DNA from: Bidens hawaiensis
Lineage: Eukaryota > Streptophyta > Magnoliopsida > Asterales > Asteraceae
NCBI GenBank assembly: GCA_021521415.1
Contig: JAIQDT010001952.1
Span: 124,001 to 188,000, forward strand
Reading direction: 5' to 3'
Length of the DNA: 64,000 nt
Shown in pieces: positions 11,542 to 21,713 of the stretch; position 1 is the first letter of the stretch; each line of letters opens with the position of its first letter. The position numbers and the translations under genes were made by a program. The notes below the pieces were generated by a model. That model did not search any database. It was not told where the DNA came from and was given only the letters and a program-made list of their open reading frames with translations.

Positions 11542-11920
11542 TGTAAGTCCGAATCTGGATCATTACAATATGATATCAATCAAACGAATATTGGTGCGGA
11601 ATACCAATACTCGGTGATTCAAGAACTCGAATAGTAACAAGTAAAATAACACGGAATTGCTTCAAAACACACGTATATTATTGAATACGTCGGGTGCTTA
11701 AGCACTTACAATACAAACGAACATAAACTGGAAGTCAACAACCTTTTCCTATACATGATCTAGACTATATATAGGCAAAGCAAGCACTAAGCCGGCCCAA
11801 ACACCAAAAAGCCCACCGACAACACATAAGTGTTCTCGGTTTACACATGCACCCCAAACCCAAAGCCCAATGGCTAGAACTAAGTACAAACAAGCTCAAA
11901 CCACAAAACTAGGCCCAACA
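11542..11920 (-). repeat. element A 3' LTR
   Basis: On the minus strand it starts TGTTGGGCCTAG after the polypurine tract and ends GGACTTACA. It contains an 11-bp stem-loop at 11585-11613 (loop ATTCCGC) and an inverted pair of the leader motif around 11807-11830. A TATATA at 11766-11771 is a possible TATA box. Confidence 0.9.
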
Positions 11921-11933
11921 ATATCCCCCTTGG
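11921..11933 (-). other. element A polypurine tract
   Basis: The minus strand reads CCAAGGGGGATAT directly before the 3' LTR. Element B has a near-identical tract (CCAAGGGGGAGTC), more evidence that the two are related. Confidence 0.75.
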
Positions 11934-11949
11934 TTTGTAGCTTTATGTT

Positions 11950-14501
11950 TTACTCTTCCTCCATGTAGTCAATATCCGCATCTTTCAGTCCTCCAGCCCA
12001 AAACTTGTTATTGATGATAGATGCCACCATTCTTGTGTATTCTTTGGCGGTTGTTTCAAAAATACCATCAGCAACAAGATGATGCATGCTGAGTGTCTTG
12101 ATTTCCTTATCATGAAACTTCAACAGATCCTTAGGGTCAACAAAGCGGTATTGACCTTTTCCCTTTTGTAGTTTGACAACAGCTGTGGCAGTAACATGAT
12201 CAAAGAACCAGAATCTCATGTTATCCAATGTACCATCAGGAATGGCACCTGGTACGGGAATATAAGTTGCTTTCTTTGTAGGAGGCCACATCACATTTAC
12301 CATAGTTTTCTCAGTTCGTGGATCCAAGACTCCTTTGGCTTTCTTCAGGAAAGATTCAGCGGTTGGCATATTTGGAAAGCCTTTATCAACTTGACGCTTG
12401 AGAAAGTTCCAGAAATCTGTGCCTCGTTTGTCGTGTGATGGATTTGAAAATGGAGCATTTATTAGGTCACTCAAATCAACTTTAGTCCAGGAACCAAAGT
12501 CTTTCATCTTTTTATAGTACTCCATTGTTCCTGAGTTTCTCTTGACCCACCACATGTTCTTATCTGCATCAAAACCCCAGGATAGAACTCAAGATCGATC
12601 ACCGTATTTGTCAGAGAATCACTTATGAAGTGTAACAACATATCTCTCTGGGTGATCTGAAGACACAACATTATGATCTGAGTTCTTCATTACCAGCAGC
12701 TTCTTCTTTCACTTCTCAATTAGTTTCTTCTTAATTCTGTCAGACTTTTCTTTTGTAACAGATGGTGCATTCAAATACTGGTTTAGAGACTCTGATTCTT
12801 CTTGTCGACTGACACTAGCGTTATCATCTGGATGATCATCAGAATCCTTATTTTGATTAGCAGTTGAAGTTTGATATGTCATATCTTAATTACATTTTAA
12901 CTCATCTCCAAATTTCTGAAACAGCTTTTGTTGGAGATCAAGATACATGGCTGTCAAACCTCCCATGCCAGACTGCAATTCTTTAATCTTGGAGTCTTTA
13001 TCTGAATTGATGGCCTCAAGCTCCTGAATACGAACATCCTTGATTACCGAATCCGGCTCGATTTCAAAAACTCGTCGTTGTAGAGCCTGGACATCCATAG
13101 GAGTATTCTCGAGAACCACTTCTTTTTCCTTGTTCTGAAGATAGTTTTCTTGCATAGCAAGAATTTGAGTAACCTTTTCAGAAACACCAGAACTTGACTA
13201 ACCTTGATTAAATTGGCCAGCTGAACCAGAGGGAATATCTTCAGTATCAGTGTGTGGAATCTCTGCTTCAAAATCAAAATCATCACCGAAATCACTGGAC
13301 AACAGCTCCATAAATGTTGGCTCATTAGTAGATGCAACTGGTTCCGTTTGTGATTCTGGGACATGTGATTCTGGTTGATCGGTGGTTTGTTGAGGGCCGG
13401 AGGTCGATTCTAGTGCTGGTGTGATTGTTGGTGTTGGTGTAGCTTTGGTTGTTTCTACTTCACTGGCCAACTCGCTTGATCTCGAATCATCCCTTTTTCG
13501 TTTACGATGGATGAGATCAACAGTTGGTTCTTCAACATAATCTTCCTCAGCATCTTCAGTAACTGTCAGAGGAGGCTTCCGAGCAGTTGACTGAAATAGA
13601 GCTTTAGCAGCTTCGAGGTCTTTTAATCTTTCATTATTTGTAAGAGTACTTGGCCGACAGAGCTCTTCTTCATCATCTTCATCATCAGAGATCTCAAATG
13701 TAGCAGCACGTGGTTGAGCGGGTACCACGTGTTCGTCAGCAACCAGAGCTACGACAGGCTCAGCTTCGGTCTCAGCAAAATGACCGAATTTTCCAGGGGT
13801 CTCAATCCCCTATAAACCACTTTGGCTTCTTTTCTTGACTGCTTCATTAACCCAGAGGAGTTAGGTCCCATTGTCTTTATATCCAAGGTCTCAACAGTTT
13901 TAACCAAATCAGTGTAAAGAGAATCAAAGATCATCTGCAAAAACCTTGGGTACATAAAAAACATCTCCTTCTTCTTTGCCCTGAGATTGCTCATCATTTC
14001 ATTAAAGATAAATTTGGAATAGTTGTAATTCCAACCCATGATCAGAGCAGCAATGGCAGACATTTGAGTGTGACTGATCTCATCTGAACCCCCTTTTCTT
14101 CCCGAGATGCATGTGAAGAATGTGTGCAATAGATATCTCCAGTAGGGGTGAAACAGCTTCTTGATTGTTGGTAGATAAGTGCCTTCATACCCCATTATAG
14201 TAATTACTTTAGTAACCTCGGATGTAGAATACTCTGTTGGGTAGTCGGGTTGATCCCCAAACAAGAGTACCTCTCTGATAATTGCTTCAGTAACGGTAAC
14301 AGGCTTCATCTGTATTTTGGAGTCGATTGAAGTAACTCCATCTGCCCCTTGAGAGTTGATCTTTGCATTCTTCCAGAAATCAGTGACCATCTTCTTGCAA
14401 ATGACAGGATTCTCACGAAGAGCATGAGAGATCCTGCAAGTATTCAGTCCCACAATCATCAACTTGAACTCCTTGTGAGCCAATGGATTCTGATCGGCCA
14501 T
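11950..14501 (-). pseudogene. element A accessory ORF (about 850 aa, decayed)
   Basis: Read on the minus strand from ATG at 14501, this is one long frame broken by one frameshift near 13800 and in-frame stops near 13198, 12886, 12704, 12623 and 12595. Segments in order: a globular N-terminal domain of about 240 residues (HALRENP, TDFWKNA, LLFGDQPDYP, GRKGGSDE, MYPRFLQM); an acidic linker (SDDEDDEEE) with a basic RKRKRDD patch; a coiled-coil region (QALQRRVFEIE to DLQQKLFQKF); a Trp-rich domain (MWWVKRN, TDFWNFLKR); and a C-terminal domain ending DADIDYMEEE. It aligns along its length with the ORF of element B. It has no polymerase motif and no membrane segment that I can see. It may be env-like or, as I suspect, DNA-binding. 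Homologues in daisy-family annotations carry unrelated names, so no function is assigned. Confidence 0.75.
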
Positions 14502-14522
14502 TTCTGCACCAAACGAGTCAAA

Positions 14523-14990
14523 TTAGACAATTAATAAATCAATATTACAGTGTGCAAAATCCTGGCGACTTCTCTTCATATCCTCATTACCCTCATAAAC
14601 TTCTATCAGTGCGGCCCACAACTCCTTTGCTGATTGGAGCTCTCTAAACTGGAGAGCAATCTCGGGTGAAAGTGCCATAGTTAGAGTTGATAAAGCTTTC
14701 TCATCTTCTTCAACTTTTGCAAAGTCATCATCATCGTATTGCGCAACCGGTTTCACAAGAACCTCAGTTGAACCAGCCCTTTGATAAGTAATCCTTTGAG
14801 GTCCCCTTACAATACTTTTTCAAATCTTTGAATCTTTCATTTTGGCATAATGTTCAAAACGGAATTTCCACTCACTGAAACCCTCGTGGGATAACAAACG
14901 GGGTATGCGAGTAGAAGTGCCCATGATGGAGTCAAGTTCTTGGTGAAGTGACGAGTTGGTTGAATTGCTGCAATTAGTTAATTGTGCCAT
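14523..14990 (-). pseudogene. element A copia-type gag, N-terminal fragment
   Basis: From ATG at 14990 (minus) the frame reads MAQLTNCSNST, then GFSEWKFRFEHYAKMKD, a typical copia gag start. It then meets an in-frame TGA near 14815, where a Trp codon would fit, and continues with TLTMALSPEI, LQSAKELWAALIEVYEGNE and MKRSRQD, as in Retrotran_gag_2-type proteins. Similarity ends near 14560, where the zinc knuckle and pol should follow. The ORF2 start comes only 60 bases later. An internal deletion therefore joined gag directly to the accessory ORF. Confidence 0.7.
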
Positions 14991-15102
14991 TTTTTGTTAC
15001 TGATTAAAAATTGTACTTCGGTTCAGTTGAGATAAAGCCCAATAAAATGATCCAAGTTCAAGAGTAACAGGCCCAAACAGAAACCAACAAACTGAACAGT
15101 TG

Positions 15103-15402
15103 ACCGAGAACCACACTTGTCGACCAAAATTTTGACCGAAAACTTCTTGACCGAGAACTCAAGATGTTGAATATTTGTTGACCGAGAACTGCCCTTGTTG
15201 ACCAAATCAGCTGACCGAGAACTGACAGTGGTCGAGAGCACTTAGTTCTCGAGAACTATGTAGGCCGAGAACACAATATAACCGAGAACACTCAGTCACC
15301 GAAAACGACCAGTCATCGAGAACAATAATGAGCCGAGAACAACAAATGGCCGAAAACTATGAAGTACAGCCGAAAACTAATATTGTCCGAGAACTCAGTT
15401 TA
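15103..15402 (-). repeat. leader array of the CCGAGAAC motif
   Basis: About 15 copies of CCGAGAAC or CCGAAAAC, usually with a flanking A or T, occur in 300 bases, all in the same orientation and spaced 15-30 bases apart. Most begin with ACCGAG or GCCGAG. One copy (15246-15257) is extended to the palindrome TTCTCGAGAA. The same motif appears as an inverted pair in both LTRs of this element. Confidence 0.85.
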
Positions 15403-15599
15403 CACCAGCAGTCAATCTAGATGTAACAAACTTCCGAAAATATGGGATTTGATTTCCTTTCCAAACCAAAACCAATCTTTACCAAAACCTTACCCTCTAT
15501 TCTTCTCCGATGAACGGTTCACCGGAAAAACGCCTCGTAACCTTGCAAATGATATTCTTGAATCGTTGATACCACAATAACGAGCCTAAATTCGTCAAA

Positions 15600-15612
15600 G
15601 GCTCTGATACCA
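15600..15612 (-). other. element A primer-binding site (tRNA-iMet)
   Basis: The minus strand reads TGGTATCAGAGCC two bases after the LTR end. It complements the 3' end of plant initiator methionine tRNA. Confidence 0.9.
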
Positions 15613-15614
15613 AT

Positions 15615-15994
15615 TGTAAGTCCCGAATCTGGATCACTACAATATGATATCAACCAAACGAATATTGGTGCGGAATACCAACACTCGGTGATTCAAGAAC
15701 TCTAATAGTAACAAGTAAAATAACACAGAATTGCTTCAAAACACACGTATATTATTGAATACGTAGGGTGCTTAAACACTTACAATACAAACGAACATAA
15801 ACTGGAAGTCAACAACCTTTTTCTATACATGATCTAGACTATATATAGGCAAAGCAAGCACTAAGCCGGCCCAAACACCAAAAGGCCCACTGAGAACACA
15901 TAAGTGTTCTCGGTTTACACATGCACCCAAAACCCAAAGCCCAATGGCTAGAACTAAGTACAAACAAGCTCAAACCACAAAACTAGGTCCAACA
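15615..15994 (-). repeat. element A 5' LTR
   Basis: 380 bp, TGTTGGACCTAG...GGGACTTACA on the minus strand, matching 11542-11920. It holds the stem-loop at 15659-15687, where an A-U pair is replaced by a G-U wobble in the transcript, and a perfect inverted pair GAGAACAC-ataa-GTGTTCTC near 15892-15911. Confidence 0.9.
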
Positions 15995-16541
15995 CAATAC
16001 TTGGGCCTCCATCAAGTAACTAATTAATCATAACTAATCTATACATAAAGAAGAAGAATGGTGTTGGTTCAACTATTTTCTAGCCAAAGAAACGTGTCCA
16101 ACCTGTCAGTTAATACTTAATAGAGTTGGTTTAAATGTGACTTGTTAACAAGTCGGCTAGAATAAGATTTAGGGTTAAACAAGCAGGTTTATCTCATATT
16201 AGTTACCTATTTAATTCGATTTGTGTTCAAATAGGTTTCGTTGCTAGCAAGTTTGGTTAATATATATATATATATATATAGATGATTCAAGTAAGTCATG
16301 AATTTATTAAGAAAATTGTTATAAGTTTTGAGATATTTTCTGATTAATAAATGAGAGTTATTTGTTTTGTTCGTGTTTGATTATCGAATGAATTTGAAAT
16401 GGTAGGTACAAGAAACTATCAGCTCAAAATCATGTATACCTGATTCTTACTCATGAACTTATTATAAGTGGATTAATGAACAAACCAACTAGTAGTTAGT
16501 AGTTAGTATGTTATATATTTACCGTTATATAAGATTTCAGT

Positions 16542-16828
16542 TTAAGTTCTTTTTTTTTCGATCGGTGACTTTCACAGTTAAGTTATCTCACTGCGTGAAC
16601 ACATCGCACCCCGCTACCTCACTTAGGCCAACTATGTTGACATGATCGGGATCCACGCTGGCATCCGAGTTTGGCTTGCCGATCCCGGTAAAACCCAGTT
16701 GGCTCACCTCGCCCGAAGGCACGACAGGTTTTAATGTTATGGTAAAATCCGGTCAGAATCAGGATTCGAACCTGTGACATCCGGGTCATCCATCATGTTT
16801 CTGGTTATTAGGGCAAGCCCCGCTGGTT
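16542..16828 (-). mobile_element. tRNA-derived SINE
   Basis: On the minus strand a polymerase III B box (GGTTCGAATCC, 16762-16772) lies about 60 bases from the 5' end. The A box is degenerate. The body of about 290 bp ends in CGAAAAAAAAGAAC. The 7-mer TTTCAGT occurs at both edges (16535-16541 and 16829-16835) as a target duplication. Boundaries could shift by a few bases. Confidence 0.6.
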
Positions 16829-17540
16829 TTTCAGTGTACATCCTTACATTACTAAAACTGTAACATAACTTTTTTTATGAAATATATTTTACCTCAAAAG
16901 TCAAGTTTCGGAAATACATTGTTGTGGCACAAAACTATAAATTAGGGCAACTGTAATATGCCTGCTAAACTTTATATCACAAGAAAGAAGTACCCAACAA
17001 TTTGCGCCTTATCAACTTTAAACACATGCAAGAGTATAAAGATAGCCTTGAATCTACAACCACTAGATGAGTCTATTTTACGTTACTATTTAGTATCTCA
17101 GTCCAAATTACTATTAACTTTATATATTTCTTAATACATGTTACTCCATGTATGATACCTAAAAAGATTTTATAGGGATACCGCCTCATTTTAATAAAAA
17201 GTTCATCAATACGTCGCGTCGCGTATAGGACTATACGCAATGTATTGACGGATTTTTTAGAAAAAAATGAGTATTTTTTTGTGTTATTATGTTATTTTTG
17301 TATATTTCTTTTACATTTTTTGTTGATTTTATATAATTAATTTTTAAAAAAAGATTTGGTTTTTGATTTATTGTTAATATATTTAAATAGTTGTTATTAA
17401 CAATCAGTTCGATTTTAGGAGTTTGTTCAAAACAATAAACACGTATATACACCAAAACATTAAAGACATAGATACACCAAAACATATATTATATACAAAA
17501 CGAGTTCGTACAAAGTAAAACAAAATATGCAAATATATAT
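16829..17540. other. intergenic, nothing recognised
   Basis: AT-rich sequence. The minus-strand frame at 17231-17485 is composition-driven (Asn/Lys/Ile) and not supported. Confidence 0.4.
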
Positions 17541-18330
17541 AAACGGTCTGTCGGCGGTATCGTCGGCTGGGGCCGTAAACGCCGCATCCTAAACATCGAC
17601 GTGGTCGTCGTCCCTGCGTCTGATGCCCTATCCCTGACCGACATCGTCCACGTCTGACGCTCGACGTGCTCGCCTCGTGGTCAAAATTAGGTGGGGCATG
17701 CGGGGGTGGTACCTCGTACCTAATACCACGCTGTAGCATCTGACACTACATCTGTAGCATCCTAGATCTAAACATTGTAACCGGGCGTCAATGGCGGGAT
17801 CCAAACGCACCGCGCGATATGTACGGGAAACGTGCTGCGACGGTAGCTAATAACAAAACAATAAAAAAACATTTAATAAATAGTCGAATTAAAAGTTACC
17901 GTAAAACAATAATATAATAAAAGTACCTCATGCGTGTCCAGATCAGCAGCCGCGTCCCCACTAGCATCCTCATCCGCACGGCCCCCCGCCTCTGCACCTC
18001 CGCCGATGCGAGTGGGGGAGGCTAGACTAAAGGCACAAGAACGTAAGGGACACGTGCCCCAACCCCGGTCACGAGAAGGTTTTACGGGACGTTGGTCCCT
18101 AAAACGTCTGCACAATATGCGTGCTCGAACAACAGGCGCGGTCCAACGGGCACGAATGGAATGCTGGGATACGTAAAGCATCGATCAGCTCTTCGTACCC
18201 CCCAACGAAATCGCAATCTGGGTGACGTATGGGCCACTCAGGAAAGACCCTTGCAACTGCCGTCGGTAATACCCAACGAAGCAGTCTGCAAAAACCTCGA
18301 GCGAGGTTTCAAGGCATAACAGTCAGCATG
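17540..18330 (-). pseudogene. CpG-rich coding remnant, unknown family
   Basis: This block is far richer in G+C and CpG than its surroundings. On the minus strand it has broken frames. One (17404-17739) contains RYEVPPPHAPPNFDHEAST, which recalls the C-terminal tail of transposon-borne plant mobile domain or 'phosphatase 7 long form' proteins. Several stops and shifts interrupt it. I cannot identify a domain with confidence and treat it as a decayed transposon gene. It is followed directly by a microsatellite. Confidence 0.35.
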
Positions 18331-18444
18331 CACCGCACAAAAAATAGATCACAGAGGCTGCAGTGCTTCGCGCCCTGACTACTACCCGTGACAAACATGG
18401 CAATCAATCGATGAAGGTCCTGTATAATATAATAAAATATAATA

Positions 18445-18536
18445 CGATACGATATGATATGATATGATATGATATGATATGATATGATATGATATGATAT
18501 GATATGATATGATATGATATGATATGATATGATATA
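18445..18536 (+). repeat. (GATAT)n microsatellite
   Basis: About 18 units of the pentanucleotide GATAT, with two GATAC variants at the left edge. It generates spurious repetitive frames on the minus strand. Confidence 0.95.
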
Positions 18537-18673
18537 CACATGTCAAGCTCAACTCGAAACCGCTCAACGAACACCGCAGCATTCAAGTACTTAGCAATTA
18601 TCAATATATACAAGACCATTACCCACTCGAATATAACTTAAATCGGGCCCAACGTGACGGAGGAATAACCAGG

Positions 18674-18927
18674 TGTTGTTAGGCGAAGTTGTCGAATGTT
18701 ATATAGGTTGAGGTTACGGCTTGTTTGATGAGGTTGTTCAGTTTTGTGTAATCGGTGATTGATATATCACGTGTTATCAGTTGCAATACAACGTGTTCTT
18801 TGTTTATTGTAACGTGTGTTTGATTGTGTTTAACGTGTTTCGTCTTCTACGCTCGTATCGTCTTACGTAGGGATTCCGCACCTACGTAGAACGAGATATT
18901 CCGTGTAGATCCGGCTAGGAACCTACA
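18674..18927 (+). repeat. element B LTR copy 1 (5' part deleted)
   Basis: The sequence TGTTG is followed at once by TTAGGCGAAG, which in the full LTR lies about 150 bp inside. The remainder matches 25628-25878 with two visible mismatches and ends GGAACCTACA. The deletion junction lies in TGTT, which occurs at both breakpoints. The stem-loop TACGTAGG-GATTCCGCA-CCTACGTA is intact. Confidence 0.8.
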
Positions 18928-18957
18928 ATTTGTTGTAGTTTCAAGAAAAACTACCCT

Positions 18958-20037
18958 TTGTTGTATTGCAACGATCGAGACGATGATCCCAATGTATCGA
19001 AAGGTGCAGGTGGAGAGTTGCCAAGAACTGAACAAGCTCTTGGGACTTCCACATCTCTGGGGGAGTCAACGAGTGCAACTGGTGGTTCAGGGGGTGATGA
19101 TGTGGTGGTTGTGGATGCTGAGGAGGTGTTAAATGATGTTATAGGTGATGAGGATGTGTTACCGTTAGAGGAGATAGAGAAGATAGGGGCTGAGATCGTG
19201 ATTGATAGTGAAGTTGAAGAAGGAGAGATTGTGGAGGACAACGTTGAACATGAAATTCCAACGGTTGAAAAGTCAGTTTTGGGTCAAGATACCGGATGTG
19301 ATGAGACAGAATGGGAGGAGCAGCCAAGATGGAAAGAAGGCTACGCTCAGTGGTTCGTAAAGACTAAGAAACCGGCGGTCCCTACTATGATCAAGAAAAG
19401 TTACAACATCAGGGGTTATGCTGAATCAAAAAAGGGGATTATATGCTGGTTATATGATGAGCAGTTGAGGCTTTTTGTGATTAAACGGTATGATGGGGTT
19501 CAGTATTTCAAGAGGTTGTTGAGATCGTTGAATACGTTGCCTGAGTGTGAAGTGAAGGACTTAGCCAGGTTGGGGTTGATAAACAGGAGTGATGATAACA
19601 TGGCTAGGATCATTGGAAAGATAGTCTGGAAGGAAAGCATAAAGGAGAAAAAGTTCGAGCTGTTGAAACCACAGAAAGGAAAGCTCGTTGAAGACAAAGA
19701 CAGAGGAATGAGAGCAGATGGCAAGCCTTGGATGATAATGAAGTATAAGCCGATCCGGTGTTTAAAAGAAGTGCCGATGAAACAAATGCCCAAGGATGTG
19801 TTCAAAGATCTGAAATGGTGGTACGTTGATTGTGAAACAGCTGAAGCAGTAATGGAAGATGAAGATGAACAAGAACTGATGAGAGTATATGATCCTATGC
19901 ATTTAGTGAATTTGTCTCAAGCTGATCTGCAGGTGCTGAACGAGAAAAAGATATTTTACATTCCTGCTTGGAAAGAAGAAGCAAAGAAATATCAAAGAGT
20001 AGTTTCAGTTTGTGTACGAGAAGGCGTTCATGCTTGA
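18958..20037 (+). pseudogene. element B accessory ORF, C-terminal 355 residues (copy 1)
   Basis: This open frame corresponds to residues about 489-843 of the longer open frame at 22864-25395, with some 98-99% nucleotide identity. It has the acidic region (VDAEEVL, EEGEIVED), the Trp-rich part (CWLYDEQ, GKIVWKES) and the C-terminal domain (WWYVDCETAEA, YIPAWKEEAKKY). The N-terminal half is missing: the LTR end is joined to the middle of the ORF by about 40 bases of unrelated sequence. It is a deletion derivative, not a separate gene. Confidence 0.8.
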
Positions 20038-20117
20038 AGATGGAAGATACAAGATTTTTGGGATTACGAGACACGTGTTTGAAAATAGAGATATGAAGCT
20101 ACTGCCAAGGGGGAGTC

Positions 20118-20398
20118 TGTTGGTACATGATGTCAGTAGTTCAGTATCTAGTATCTGTAATCGAGTTAGTATGTTTTGTATTTAGAATTAAGCGAAGTTG
20201 TCTCACAAGTTCGCCTGATATGGGCGAACTTGTTGAACAAGCGAAGTTAGTGACAACTTCGCCTAAACATGTTAGGCGAAGTTGTCGAATGTTATATAGG
20301 TTGAGGTTACGGCTTGTTTGATGAGGTTGTTCAGTTTTGTGTAATCGGTGATTGATATATCACGTGTTATCAGTTGCAATACAACGTGCTCTTTGATT
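20118..20398 (+). repeat. element B LTR copy 2 (3' part missing)
   Basis: It starts TGTTGGTACATG after the polypurine tract CCAAGGGGGAGTC and matches 25476-25757. It then breaks into unrelated sequence at GTGCTCTTTGAT. It contains six GCGAAGTT-type motifs (20190-20290). Confidence 0.85.
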
Positions 20399-21700
20399 AA
20401 AAAAAACGTCACTATCGCTTAGAATTATGTCGGTTGCTTCAGTTTGAAGGACATATCTTCGGATATGTTTGGTCCTCATTTCTACCTGTAGAGTATGAGG
20501 ATAGCCATTAACCAGATGACTGAACGTGACCGGGGCGGTTTATGATGTGTTTTTATTCTTTCGCTGAAAGTTAGTCGTTCATAATTAGTTAGAAGGACAC
20601 ATACTCGTATGTGGTCGGTCCAGTTGATCCATTGGATCTTCATGATAGCCGTTTACCTGAAGACTTCGACTTGATCGGGGCGATAGAAGTTAGCATTTTT
20701 TTTAACGGAGATGAAATATTTTTTCAAGTCTACTGCTTCGTAAGAAGTATCTATACAATGTTTAAAAGAAAATTGATCCAACCTTGGAAAGTGATGAACA
20801 AACTGATTCTGTGTGCTTAACTAGTGAAGTTATTAGGCCTAAAAGACTTTAGAACAGTCATTGTATGTCATGGTAGCTTTTTATGGTACGTAAAAGTAGA
20901 AGTGATACTAACTAAATCTACTCGATTTTACGTGGAAACTCCTTAAGAGTTGTGCATGTCTCCATATATATCTTTCCGAATGATAGGCAGAAAAGCGATT
21001 ACCCAGTCATACACGAGCCCGTGAGTGTTCTGATTCCGAGAAGATGGTGTGTCAAGAAACTGCAGTGATCCAGATTCGGGACTTGCAGTAGTTTACTTGA
21101 AGCTGTGTAAATCTTATTATTTAAAAAAAAAAATTATTATTATGTGTTTCTAAGACATTCTAGAGCTAATAATGTTAATACTTCTCAATCAAGATGCAAG
21201 AAAGAGAACGGGAAGAAGACTCTACAGATCGGCGTGTACTTACAATTTAATCAGGCACTACGGGTCGAGGTCAACTCGGGGTGACTTGGGGAAAGCCAAA
21301 CACGCTTTGAGAATAGATAGGAGACATCATAATCTCCGATGTGTTGCCCATTTAAGTTTTGAGCTTAATTGAACCTAACCCGTATCACAGAAACGATTAA
21401 AACCATTTTAAGTTATTTACCTGCTTACAACCTGTTTATTTATGTCATAATACAGCTGAACATGGATCTATGTGACAGTCACTTAATTAGTATGATTCCT
21501 GTTCGGATCTTTTCTAAAACATGTTGGTCCCCGACTAGACTAAAATTTGATCCCGTGTACTTTATTTCTAAAAATTTATTCTACTTATGTCGTTTTATGA
21601 TTTTATACCTGGTTACTTGCTTCTTGATCGGATCAGTTAACTCTTTAAAGGAAGTTTTAAAAGTTAATGGCATTATGCTCAATTTATAAGGGTCTGTTTG
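20399..21700. other. non-coding insert with a relic LTR end
   Basis: There is no supportable gene. Around 21021-21090 there is a relic of an A-type LTR end: TTCT-GATTCCG-AGAA (a short hairpin with the shared loop) followed by TGATCCAGATTCGGGACTTG, which matches the LTR terminus of element A. The rest of the stretch is unassigned. Confidence 0.45.
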
Positions 21701-21713
21701 GTAAAGTTTCATA

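Larger units (their letters stand above)
11542..15994 (-). mobile_element. element A: non-autonomous LTR retrotransposon
   Basis: This is a complete minus-strand insertion of 4453 bp bounded by a perfect 5-bp target duplication CAATA (11537-11541 and 15995-15999). In order it has a 5' LTR (15615-15994), an initiator-Met tRNA primer site, a motif-rich leader, a gag N-terminal fragment, one long accessory ORF, a polypurine tract and a 3' LTR (11542-11920). Protease, integrase, reverse transcriptase and RNase H are all absent, so it must rely on another element. The LTRs differ at about 13 substitutions in 379 bp (3.4%) plus one indel. Confidence 0.9.
11044..16030 (-). mobile_element. probable solo LTR split by element A
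   Basis: The sequence just outside element A (11044-11541 and about 15995-16030) has LTR-like traits on the minus strand: repeated GGCCCA/TGGGCC words, an AATAAAG, and a possible TG...TGCA frame. No second LTR or coding region is attached. The boundaries are guesses and no target duplication was found. Confidence 0.3.

Noticed and set aside
18309..18619. Minus-strand frames with repeated YHIIS
   Set aside because: They translate the GATAT microsatellite; no start context or homology.
18951..19805. Serine/threonine-rich minus frames across element B copy 1
   Set aside because: Shadows of the acidic sense ORF; identical shadows recur at 24414-25163 over the second copy.
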